This document shows, one piece after another, positions 1 to 13,100 of a DNA stretch of 64,000 nt. Under the pieces are notes generated by a model, which saw only the letters and a list, made by a program, of their open reading frames with translations, was not told where the DNA came from and ran no database searches. Both the position numbers and the translations under genes were made by a program. Source of the DNA: Rhabdornis inornatus (lineage: Eukaryota; Chordata; Aves; Passeriformes; Rhabdornithidae); the NCBI GenBank assembly GCA_013397075.1, contig VWZS01009947.1:1488001-1552000 (forward strand), written 5' to 3'. Numbering within the stretch: position 1 is the stretch's first letter; each line of letters starts with the position of its first letter.

Positions 1-942
1 ACAACAAATGCCACTCACTCACATTACTTGTATAATTGAAATTATACAAATATATAAATTATACATTTATAATTATACAATTATATGAATTGGATAACTG
101 AAAAAAGCACTTTTGGAAATGGATGGATATATACTTTCTGTGACTTTACATTTTGTTATTTCTGTGTAAAAAAGATTTTTGATCATAATTTCTACAAGGC
201 TGAGGAGGGGTAGTGATTAGACCCATCATTAGATGAGCTCTGACTCTTACCACATTTCAGTTTACAGAATCACAGAAGCTAAGAATAGTTTAAATTGTAA
301 AGGTCAAGTCCAACATTCCATTCAAACCAGAGCTTAACTCAAAATTAAGCAGATCACCTTGGAATGCTTCCATATAAATCAAGTAAAGATATAATAAGTT
401 TTTGCATATGTATTTACCATATGAAACACGGAAACTCCACTGAGTTTTCACAAATTGTATGGGGTGGTTTTTTTAAAGTTGTGTGGCTCAAAATAAGCCC
501 TAATAATCTAGAAAAAGTCTTGATATTGAATACTATTATTATGCATGAAGTCCTCATCTAAAATTTCTGATTTATCTAAAACATTATAAAGCACAACAGA
601 GGTAAAAAATTAGATACAATGACCATTTAAGGTTTTTTTTTTAGGGATTTTTTCCTGCTTAAAAAAAGCTAAGAAAATCATAAAAAATAATGGCAAGAGG
701 GATGTGAAGAAATTATCTAAAAATAAGGGTCCAGAGATTCCAGCTGCTACCTCTATATTTGATCACATAGATAAGAACTTCTAAATAAAACACAGATTGT
801 TTTAAACCAATGTGGTCTGATTGAGACTCAAGGATTTTAATGAAGTAATTATTTTTAAAGAGAGCAACCGTTTTATAAACAATCACATTATTTTTGCTGA
901 CAATATAGAATGAACAAGGAGGGGAAAAACATATGTACCTAC
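1..942 (-). other. DNAH8: DNAH8 intron (open at left edge)
   Basis: AT-rich intron following coding exon 34. I recognise no exon, repeat family or RNA gene in it. Confidence 0.7.
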
Positions 943-1183
943 CTCAATATCTTCCTTATTTTTAAGAATTGGTGCTTCCATGATGTTTCGAAGGCAAAAG
1001 GTCTCAGATTCTACATCAAAGTGATGTCCTGTTGTTTCAGAAATACGATCCCAGTGTCTTTGCTTCATTGCTTTGTCAGACATCATTTCCAGCAAAGAAC
1101 AACACTCAATAAAATCCTCAATACTTTTCTTGAGATCTGAAAAGGCTTGCCAGTGGTGGAGACCTTTAGGTAGTCTACGGCAC
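943..1183 (-). CDS. DNAH8: DNAH8 coding exon 34 (last in window)
   Basis: Residues 1458-1538, CRRLPKGLHHWQAFSDLKKS, then KAMKQRHWDRISETTGHHFD and FCLRNIMEAPILKNKEDIE. Phase 2 in and 0 out, donor GAG|GTAGGT. DHC_N2 continues in exons beyond base 1. Confidence 0.95.
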
Positions 1184-4100
1184 CTGCAGTCAAATTAAGT
1201 GATACAGTACTAAATGCCCTTTCTGTCAAAATTGAATTGTTTAAACAAGAGTGGATTGTATTAATGTCATTTTCTATGTCAGCTAGCCTACCTGTTTAGG
1301 AAAAACTAATACAAATGCCCTACTTAAAATCATAATATTTAATAGTCTCAAACACTGGTATTTTCTCTGAAAGAAAATAAAAAATACTGTTGCTTTCATT
1401 AAAACATAGTTATCTCCTGCTTATTATCAGAAACTCTTTATTGTAAAAGAAAAAATAAAGAAAAAAATAGCTAAAATATAGTTAAACTTCACATATGAAA
1501 TCTTTGTACAAGTATATTTACTTCAATTTAATATGTATGGCACTTATTAATGTACCAATTCGGAGACAGACATGAAAAATGAGACAAATATGACTGCCTC
1601 CTCCACTTTTGGTTAGTAGTTCTGAAACCAATCACTAATGAAAACTATATACTTCTAATGTGAGAACAGTTAAATAAATATCCACCTCTTTTAACACACT
1701 TTTAAAGAATCAACACACAAAGAACCGAGCAGGTGATCTACCCCAGGAATGCCCTATTGCAAATGGTATAGCATATCCTTATCTGAAAAAAACAATAAAT
1801 CCTTGGCTTTGCATCCTTTGCCACTTATTTTTCTCTACCTCCAACTGATATGATTTCATATTCCCAGTAATCAGGAACAATACAGCAGCATGTGTGTGGC
1901 TTAGAGCTATGTCAGTGCTGGGTGGTTGTCAGTATGTTCGTGGTGGTTAGCTCTCCACTTGATGTCAAACTGGATGTTTAACACCTGCCTGCCTTTCTCT
2001 GAGGGAGAAAAAGTTTTGTGCCTGTTATTCTTGTATGCAAAACTTAAAATCAATTGGATAATCATCCCAGTTGAAGAACTCAGCTTTTACAAATAAAATT
2101 TCAGTCCCCCTAACCTTGGTTTAGCTAATGAGATCAGCACTTCAACTGATCATATGCCCTTCAGTTATCAAAGCTACAGGTAAAAGGCTGCTTAACTAGA
2201 AGCATGGTGTCATTTCATTCCTTCTTGAATAATCTTACTGCTTACAATAAACCTTATTCATGGAGGTTTTGGTAAGTATATCAATGGCTTTGCTGAACTC
2301 ATCTAAATCTTAATGCTTTTAACATCCGTTACTATTCATACGTTAAACATACCTGCTTTGATATTCTGTAAGTTCAGTAGTGATTTTTTCAATATCTATC
2401 TCTGTCCAAAGTATGTCATAGTACCCATTGATAGTGCTTATAACAGTATCATATAATCCATACAATTTCTGAAGCAAGCCTAACTCCTTCCTGGGAAAAA
2501 GGAAGCAATTATGCCAATAATTTCAATCAGCTCTCTGGATATCTCACAATATTTAAATACATGATATATAAAATAATAATACAAAAAATAGAGGTAGACA
2601 ATTAGAGTATGTTTCTTATTGTAGAAAAGAATACTTCATCAAAAAGAATCCACAAAAAAAAGCAGATGGTTGGTGCTAAGGACCTAACATCCACACTAAA
2701 CTTATTTGGAGGAAGTTTTGCTTTTGCCCAGTTCTCCAAAACCCCCATTAGTCCAAAAGAAACCTAGGTTATATGCCCTGAGCTGGCTCTGCAGTGCAAA
2801 GTAGAGCATGGCAGGTGGAAATAAACTGTCAATTTACTTAGAAGCACTCTCTGAATCTGAACTAAAACTCTGACCTAAAACCAGACAGAAATAGAGAGAT
2901 CCTCCTCTGGTGTGAATCATCATCAAACTATTGAAATGGCTGGCACAAAACCTTTAGAATTTGATTATCATTTGCACAGCTGCTCAAAAAATTCAGACTT
3001 TCATAAAAGCTGTATCTGAATTCTTACTATATCACAATAGAATGACCTTTCCTTACATTTTCTTCTTCACTTTCTACCATACCCTAATACACAAATATAT
3101 ATTTTTATTTCTATTTATGCCTAGAACAGGGCATATTGCTCCTTTGTATAGTATTTATACACAGTAAAATAATCTGGTATCATTCTGTTACAATAGTAAA
3201 TACATGTTATTTTTTAAATTAACAAATTCATTAGAACTCTTAAAATTTTATTTATCTATTTATCTATTCTTTATTTATTTATTTTATTCAAGGCAATGGA
3301 AAACTTGTAATATTTCTGCCTTTGGTGTAAGCCTAAGACTTTCTAACATACTTAATAACATACTTAAGGCAGCCATATTTCCACAGTTACCTGACTTTAT
3401 GCAAAATGTTATACTCTGTGACAGGCAATCCAAACAGTCGTTCACCAGACGAGTACGTGATAAACTTTCTCCACAGGTCATCAAAGTTAGCCTGATTGTG
3501 TTTCATACAGACCAAATGAAAATAAAAGTTTATAAGTTTTTTCTTAAAATTGTCTGAAAATAAATCATTAAACAATTTAAAACTTTTATTAAGTCTATTA
3601 GCAGTATATGTAAAATATCTGAAAATACTTTTGATATAACCAAACATATAGCTTGAAGAAAACCACCAGAGTGCCAAATAGCACAGTTACTTTCAAAGAA
3701 TAAGTGCTGTCCAAAGGATATGACCACCACAGAAAAATGAAAAGAAGAATGATTTTTGCAAGTAGGATCCAAAACTACAGAGCATTCTCTTGGCAAAATA
3801 AGAAACACAGCAAATTTAACCAGAATCATTCAATTTTCAGTACATATTAGATGCATTAGAAGGATTAAGCATCTTCTGTTAGTCACTCAGTGCTTTTCAC
3901 AAACTCAGAATTTACTTTATACAGTAAATAGACAAAAGTACTATTCAAGTTACTATAACTTGCAGAAAAAAAAAAAAGTATTAGAGAAAATACTGCTCCT
4001 GGACCTATGAATTAAGGTTCATAACAAATAAATAACAAGTTGAAAGACAATTATCTAATGAAAAATGTGATCTTTAAAAGATCAGAAGATTGGCTCATGA

Positions 4101-7100
4101 CTGCTTTATAACCTGGCTTATCAAGGTGTCATAATTAACTCTTGCATTTTCTACTGCTTTATTACTTCAAATTTATAATTTCTGCTCACAAAATATGAAG
4201 AGTGAAGAAAGGTTACAGATCAATCAATCAATTCTTCCACATTAAGGAAAATATTACATGAGAGAAACTATAGATAACATAATATTATATGGAACATCCA
4301 AATTATAATTTGGTATACTTGTTATGATAAGCAAGAGAAGATTTAATTAATTAATTGCAAATTCAGCAGTTTACTTTCTTACCTGAAAGATCTGCAGCCT
4401 CTTACTAGCTTCCTGAGGTGGGATGCTTGGAACCATAGGCCCTTCCTTTCAAATAAGCAGTTAACAAAAATGGAATATTAATTCTCAAAGTGACTGAAGG
4501 CCACTCTATATTTACAGATCATTACAGAATTTATATTTTTGTTAGTCAAACTCCAATCAAGTTATGTAGCTTGGTAATTCAATACTTAAAACAAATCTAA
4601 TAAGAGGTAACTTTTACGGAATTAAAAATTCCTTACCTTAATTAAACTTAATAAGATTGGACTCTAACTTTTCATACTTATTTTGCTGAAAATAACAAAA
4701 TCCAGACCGTAGTCCTTTTTAATGCTGATGTGTGTGCAAAGATGCCACAACATGTACTACAGTTTCTAAATTAATCTGTAATTTATAATTACGATTTCAT
4801 TACAAGTTGTGATGCTTCTCTTCTTTCTTTATAGAGGTATGTGCACTGCTATTTCTTCATACTGAAAATTTGACCTACAGTGACGACTGCTTAGCAACAG
4901 ACGGCATCAAACACCAGTAGATGAGCAGAATAAAATTCTGCACCCAACTCCTGCAAACCAAAAACATTGAAACACTGAGGACAAGTCTTCCCTGCCACTA
5001 CTAAATTCATTTACCATTTCATATGCTGTTTCAAAGTTTGATACATCCTCCCGAAAAACTGCAACTGCTTCTAGCAAATCACTCTTAAATTTGGGCTGAA
5101 CTTCAACCAACTCATCTTGAACTGCAATCTGACATGGAAAAGATTAAAATAAAAGTTATTTCTGTAAGAACCAGGAATAGATATTTGAGTTAGATATAAA
5201 TCAAAATTATGAATAAAACATCTCAAATTTTTGAACAAAATTTAGTATTTGAAGCAAAATACTTTTTTTTTCACTTTATGGTGCCATATGTTCAATTTTT
5301 GAGAGGAAAGGCAGGGGGGAGAACCAAACCACCTCAACCAAAAACCATAACAAAATCTTGCATTAGCCTTTGAAGGAATGTGCTTCATTACAAGGGGGTG
5401 AAAAGATCCTATTCTCTTTCTTTCCTCCTTCCAAAAAACCTCAAACCCCAAGCTAACGGTCTCCCTCACATAGATCTCAGCCTTCTCTTTAACAAATTTA
5501 TTTTTCTTTGATCAAAATTTGCTAAAGAGAAATAACCAAGGGCTGCACAAAAAAGTAAAACATACTCTTGAATCCTTCGCTGAGCAATTAATCTGTGGAA
5601 CAAGATGCAACTTAATCTATCCAACAAAATATCTACATATTTCCATTTAACTATCTCCATTACATAAAATACTCAATAAACAAGGAGTTTTTGAGGGATA
5701 TAAGGCTGTCCTAAATAATAAAAGTGAATATACATCCACCACTTAGGAGGACGGGCACTGGCAGAGTGTGCACTTCTTAGAAAAATGCAACTTAAGGATA
5801 ATAAACTCCCTGATCAGACAAGAATGACACAAAAACTGGAAATGAAGAAGAGCAGAAAGAGAATTTTCTTGCAGGTTTTAAACTATCTAAAAGATACAAT
5901 AATATTTAAACATCAAAGTTTTCTATAAAAAAGAAATTAAAAAATTAACATACTAATAGAAGATACAGACATTACTGCACAACTGATGTCATGGGTGAAA
6001 AGTCAGACAGGATGGACAATTAGTCTCACACTCTCATTTCTAACCTAAAGAAACTCACATGTTTTCCACAAATGGAAAATAACGTAATTTTTACATACTT
6101 ACTGCCTGGGTTTTTAATTTATTAAAAGCATATCTCATTGAATCAACACCATCTGATTCCTCTTTTGTAACTTCCACTTGAAATGTATGTAAAATGCCAT
6201 AGGCTTCCTAGATTAAAAAAAAAACAACATCTTAGGAATATATTATAAGTTTATTTGAGGAAACATAGATCAAATTTTTAAAAAACACTGCAAAGAAAAT
6301 ATGTTCTTATATTTTAGGCATAACTGGTTTGTTGGTTTTTTTTAAATAAGGATGAGGAACGAAGAACTAGGGAACAACAGCAAAAACTATTTCTTCAAAG
6401 ATGTCTTGGATGGAATACCAGGAAAACCTGTACAAACACCATTGATTTAATATCAGAAAATATAAAATTTTATCATCTCAATGGTATTTTTTTCCAATTA
6501 TCTACATTCCACCTGAATTCAGGTTTTGATACATTTTCCCTAACTCTGAATAACTGTGCACACTAAATTACATATCTATAAATATTTTGCCATATCATCT
6601 ATAAAACCTTTTTTGCTAAGTTTGCCGAATTGTCAAATATGCATATGTATCTGTAATGGAATAAACTTTTCTAACTATTTGTTCTCATCTGCAATTTGTT
6701 TGCATATCTTCTGATTTATGATCCTCCTCCTAGACACACTGCATTATTTAAAACTAAGTCCATTTTCATATTTTATTCATCATTTGCTGGACTCACTCCA
6801 GTATGTCCATGTCTGTCTTGTAATGGGAAGCCCAGCACTGGACACAGCACTCCAGATAAATCTCATAGCCCAGAGTAGAGAGAATCATGTCCCTCAACCT
6901 GCTGGCAACACAGCTTGTAAAAGGCTTCAAAAAATAACTTAGTTCTTTTACTGCAAAGCTGATTTTTACCCAGCCTGCACTGGTATCTAAGGTTATTCAT
7001 CTCCTGGAGAAAAAGGATCTAGGGGTGACTTGTTAACATGAGTAGTCCTACTGACATTGACAGAACTCATTATATAAACATAGAAAGGAAGCAAATGTTC

Positions 7101-10100
7101 ACGAGATACATGAAATATAAGTAATTTGGGAAAGATCAGTATCTTAAATATTCATTGCAAAGTGGCAGAAACACAATAATAATAAACAAAAATGTTAATA
7201 CTTCATATTTTTTAATACCTTTTATTTATTTACAAAGTTTGCACCTTTCCCGACACATGTAAAACCTAGCAAGTAGACAGTGCTGAACTCGGTTCCTCTC
7301 TCTTGCTTTATTTAACAGCTATGAGTATGATTATCATATCCTGAAGACAGACTAATAACATTTAGTAGATGTGAATATTACTTTAAATGTTAAAGTTATT
7401 GTTCAGGTTCTTCTATTTAGTGTATGGCTAAGACTTTCTAACATTCTTGATACACACTCAAGAAGCAGCTGTATTTCCGCAGTTTACCTCTACATCATTT
7501 AATCACAGAACTCATTGTTTTCTTACAAACCACTGCATAAATTGCTAAGACAAAACCCACATTCTTACCATAAAACTAGCAGAAGTGACAACAATTAGAC
7601 AAACTCCTTTCAAGTGTCATAGATCAGTTTTCGAAATCTCACTATACAGCAAAAAATTTCCTCTTCAAAGATGGGTGAAAATATAAAGCCAATTTTTTCT
7701 ATTAAGTTGACTGTTTCAGAGAGTGATAGAAATACCAAGTACCTGTAATGAGCTTGTTTTAGCTTCTTTCAGCTAATTTCTTATAGAAAAATCAAAAAGA
7801 ATGTTGCCAGTTTCTGACAGCATACCATGATGTGTGGTTCCATGAATATTCTCTGGCTATATTTCAAGGGGCTAGATGATCAAGATGTTTGTTTACACAC
7901 ACAGAAAAAGTAAGAGGATTAAGGCTAATGAAAAGCAAAAAGGAGCATAGTGCTCTCTTGTCTTGTGTTCTCATCTTCTTATTTCTGCATATTGTCTCCT
8001 AGATTGTTTCTATATTATAATTTGAGAAAGAATTTTTTTCTGTATCGTATTAATACAGAATCTATCAAATTATCTGATTCATAATTTATAACATAGAAAA
8101 CCAAAAATAATATTTTCCCCATCTTCAGCCTAGTTCCCTCAAGGCAGTGAACTTGCTGTTACAGTTCAATGTTTATCTTATCCTGTGACACTTATTATAT
8201 TTATTCTTATTTATAATAAGAATAACATTTTTCCAATACAACAAATGAAAAATCATCTTACTTCAATGGGTCCCATAGAAATATCTATGTCTGCTCTCTT
8301 TTCTTGAATGGCAGATAAAGCTTCCATTGCTAATCTGACGTCATCTAAGTCAGTCAGAGGTCGAGACAATCTGTTTATGTATTCATTTATGAATGACACC
8401 ACATCTAGTAATTTTGTTTTATATTCCTCATTTAAATAACGACAGAGGACCATCTTCCAGGAATTGGCTTCAATTTCTAAAGCTTTTTTCAGTGGTCCTG
8501 GTTTTTAAAAAACAACATTAAAAGAAAATTATTCAATTAATATCTTTTTTTTTCTTAAAAAAGCCCACACCATCACACATGGTTCTTTAACAGCAATTAG
8601 AAAACAGCAGACAAACAATTCCATTACAGCATTTTAAATGTTCCAAAACTATTTCAACTATAATGAAATATATTTCTGTTGTTTTATTGTATATTATGGT
8701 ATCTGTAAAACATATTGGTAAGCTTACCTAGTGGAGCACATAGAGAAGATGAATAAAGAGCAAAATGTCTACTTATTGATGTGGATTTTCAGAGAATAGC
8801 TTTGATATACACTAACCAAATGCATAAAGATCAGTGATATTTAAATGCACTGAGGAAATGCATCTTGGGATTTCAAAACTGGGACTTGGAATAGTTCACA
8901 GCTAAAACTGTAAGGTGACACATCATGTTATATGCAGTTAATATGTAAACACAAATCAACACTGAAGAGACAGAAGAGTCAAGAATTCCAAATTTATTCT
9001 CAGAATAAATCAGGATTTTATTGGGGAGTATTTAGTACTCTGGTAAAAGAAAGCAAAATATACTAACAACACAAAACATTTCTGCTCACAAAACAAATTT
9101 TGCAGCAGATATAGATTCTCCTTTAATCTATTACATTAAAGAGATGATTCCTGAAGCCCAGGAGTAATTCAAGAAAATTACCACACTCTGCCAGAAGTTA
9201 AAATCTGTAACTTGCAATAAATCAGTTCCCAAACCTAAACTGAGTCCAAGAAACCACCTGCTCTCCCAGATCATATAAGACATTTAATATCTTTCCATAT
9301 TCTTTTGGATATACTCTTTCTTACTACTCTTGGTCACACAATAATAGATGGAGTTTTCCAGAGTGGTGTCATTAAATAGAAACTGCATGCAGGAACTGGA
9401 TGAGGATGTGCAGTCAGCAGTCTGACATTTTCGCTTGTTCACTGAAAGAAATAGGGTTAACACACCACAAAGATCCTGAAATGAATTCCAGTCTTCAAAG
9501 CAGGCAGCTTCTGCTTCTCTGATGCACAAGAAAGACAATTTTTACAGATTATTTCTTAATCTAATCAAACAAATCTCTCAGAAGAGGGTTGCTCATCCGA
9601 AATGCAGCCACACCAATACTTGCAACGGGATACATTTTCTACTTGTCGCTAGATACCAACCAGATAGTTGGTCCAGAGAAGATGTGTTAGCCTTGTAATA
9701 ACCTGTGAGATGAAAGGTATAAGTGCTATTGGAATCCTTAGCAAAATTAGCTGTGACACAAATGCCATAGAACAAGCAGCTTAATTCAGAACATAATGTT
9801 CTGAGAGCTAGAGATACTAAACATGGGAATGACTAAGTACCCACGTCTCCTCCTGAAACAAACACTGAAAGCAAAAAACACATTAATGCTGTTAAGTGTT
9901 AGTCCTTCACCAGTACCATAGGAGGTGCTTTATGCTTCCAAAGCTCTTTATTATAATTGGCTGACCTGGTGCCAGACAGGAGTACCAAGGATGATCAAAT
10001 CAGTGCCAATACACATTCATTAACTCTTCGGCAAGCCTCCATAAAAAAAACTTCACGGTCATGACAGAACTTAGTGTCCACATTTACAAGCAGGGAAGGC

Positions 10101-13100
10101 AAAGGGAATGGAGGATTTTTTAAAGTCAGATTTCTTAGAAGGGTCTGAGTGAGCCCTAGCTGACAGTCGGTGAGGTCTCTTCAGTGACTTCTACTCATAT
10201 TGAAATATGTCTAGAGATATTTCAATATATATGTTCACATTTACAAGAATAAATCAGTCTCTCATAGTATCCTTCTGGACAAAGCACACAGCTGGATAAA
10301 CACATCATGTGATGGGTGAGCAGCTGGCTCACAGGTTGGACACAAAGTGTTACAGTGAATGAGGCGGCATCAGACGGGGGCCTGGTACTAGAGAGGTTCC
10401 AAAATGCTCCATTTTAGACCTTGTGCTCTTCAACACCTTCATAAATGACTTGGACGTAGAACTGGAAGGGATACTAAGGAAGTTCACAGGCTAGGTGGAG
10501 CTGTTAACTCACTTGAAGTCAGAGAGGCCCTGCAGAGAGACCTTGAAAAGTCAGAGGGCTGGGCAATCACCAACCATACGTAGTTCAGCAAGGGAAAGTG
10601 CTGGATTGTGCACCTGGAATGGGGCAACCCTGGATGTAAGGACAGACTGGGGAATGAGATGCTGGAAAGCACAGGAAGGAACCTGGGTTCCAGGCTGATT
10701 GCAAGCTGAACACGAGTCAGCAGTGCCCTGGCAGCCAGGGGGGCCAAGGATGTCCTGGGGTTCATCAGGCACAGCATCACTGGCCAGGCCAGGGTGGGGA
10801 TTGTCCTGCTCTGCTCTGCACTGGGGCAGCCTCACCTTCAACACTGTGTGCAGTTTTGGATGCCACAATACAAGAAAGATACTAAACTACTAGAGAACAT
10901 CCAAAGGAGGGCAATGAAGATGGTGAAGGGCCTTGAGGGGAAGCCGTATGAGGAACAGCTGAGATCACTTGGTCTGCTCAGCCTGGAGAAGAGAGAAGTG
11001 AGAGGATACCTCATTGCAGTTACACATTCCTTGTGAGGGGAAGAGGAGGGGCAGGCACTGATCTCTGCTCTGTGGTGGCCAGTGACAGGACCTGAAGGAA
11101 TGGCCTGAAGTTGTGTCAGGGGATATTAGGGTGGATATCAGGAAAAGGTTCTTCACCCAGAGAGTGGTTGGGCACTGGAACAGGCTCCCCAAAGAAGTGG
11201 TCACAGCACCAGCCTGACAGAGTTCAGGAAATGTTTGGACATTGCTCTCAGGCACATGGTGTGAGTCTTGGGGATGATACTGTGCAGGGCCAGGAGCTGG
11301 ACTCAATGATCCTTGTGGGTCCCTTTCAACTATGCATCTTCTGTGATTCTGTGACTACTTTAGTCATTATCTTACTGTACATACTAAGATAAGAAAAATG
11401 TCATACCTGTGTGCAATTCAATTGGACCAAGACGAATCGTGGGTTTTAAATTTTTCATCTCTTGCTCAAACGTATCATAATGAACTATTTCCTCTTTAAT
11501 TTCAGACAGGGAGGGACCAGTAGCAAAAAATTCCTGTGTGTAGTTTAAAATGTCAATCAGCAAATGTCCTTTTCCATAATTTTGGTAAAACATGTTGTAA
11601 CTGTTATTCATTAATTACTGAAAATGTATACCATTATTATACTTATTTTTAGTCTTCTCTAGCCTTGCTAGCATAATAAAATGAATGTTTATAAATTTCT
11701 CTGTCACTAACACTCAACCTTGTTGGGAAATTCCAACCAAATTTAACAGAGAAACAGATAACCAAGAAATATGAAGGACCTACTTGTTTTGTGAAAACAG
11801 GTGATGAAACAGAGATCAAATATGTGTCCACACTTACAGAAAGACTACCTCAACCTCATAAGCCAAATTTTGTGTGAAACAATCACAATAAAATACATTT
11901 TCTAAGTAGGTCCCTGAGCAGAAGTCAAGGGTAGAAACATTTTGTGATTCTGAACAGCTGCATTTCAGAAATGTAACTTAAGACCTGAATCAATTATGCT
12001 TACACTGCATGGGCAAGTAATAAATGCTGGAAGTTTTATCCCGCTTCTACTCTTCTGCCTAAGAGTACACAGACAGGCAGTGGAAGGGTTAGCATAGTGG
12101 AAAAGGAAGAATGTAGAAATCAAACATGTGTGTATAAAATGTAACTGTCTTATTATTGACCCTTTCACTGTAGCAGTGTCCTATTCCTCAGTAGTAATTA
12201 GATCAAGCTAGAAACATTAATTTGATTAGACTAAACATTTTAATTAGACTAACAGCAAATTTTCAGCCCTGCTTATGAATTGGTGGGGTTTTAACCCATA
12301 TAAACTCATCCTGAATTCCACCATTTCATGATCACTGCAGCACAAAACTTCCCTTGAGCTTCACCTTCCCCACCAGCCCCTCCTTGTCGGTGAGAACAAG
12401 GTAGAGTATGGCACCTCTTCTCATTAGCTCTTCAATTACTTGGTCAAAGAAGTATCACCAACACATTTCCAGGAACCTTCTGGACTGCTTATGCCCTGCT
12501 GTGTTGTTACTCCAACAGATATCAGACTGGTTGAAGCCTTCGTGAGGATCAGGGCTTTGAATGTGAGGCTGCTCCTGTCTGTCTACAGAAAGTCTCATCT
12601 GCTTGGACTTCCTGGTCGGGCAGCCTGTAGCTGACCCCCACTATAATGTCACCTGTCCATGCCCCTTTTTTTATTCCTGACCTGGTCTTCCCTGCCTAGC
12701 CTTCCTAAAGAGCCTGTGTCCCTCCATTCCAGCACTGCACTCACAGGTGCCATCCCACCCTATCCCTGTGATACCAATAGCCTTGCAGGCAGGTGCATGT
12801 CTCTAACTCTTCTTGTTAATTCCCCATGCTACCTGTTTTTGCACAGAGACATGCCTCACAGCAAACTTTGTTGGTTTCTTGTGGCCAAAAGCCCAGAGTT
12901 ACACAGACAAAACAAAGCAATTACCAGGTTTTCAGTATCTAGGATGGCACAGAAGCAGGAAAAAGCAAACCAAACCACAAAAATTACTTGACACAGAAGT
13001 AAAATGCTATTACTTCTCCTTAGCAGATATAGTACTATTCCTACAAAAAGATAAAAGAAAAATTTCAGCTGTAAATGTGTTTTCTAGATATTTTTTTTCT

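Noticed and set aside
10484..11392. Several 64-113-codon frames on both strands
   Set aside because: All fall inside a decayed CR1 copy; none is a host gene.
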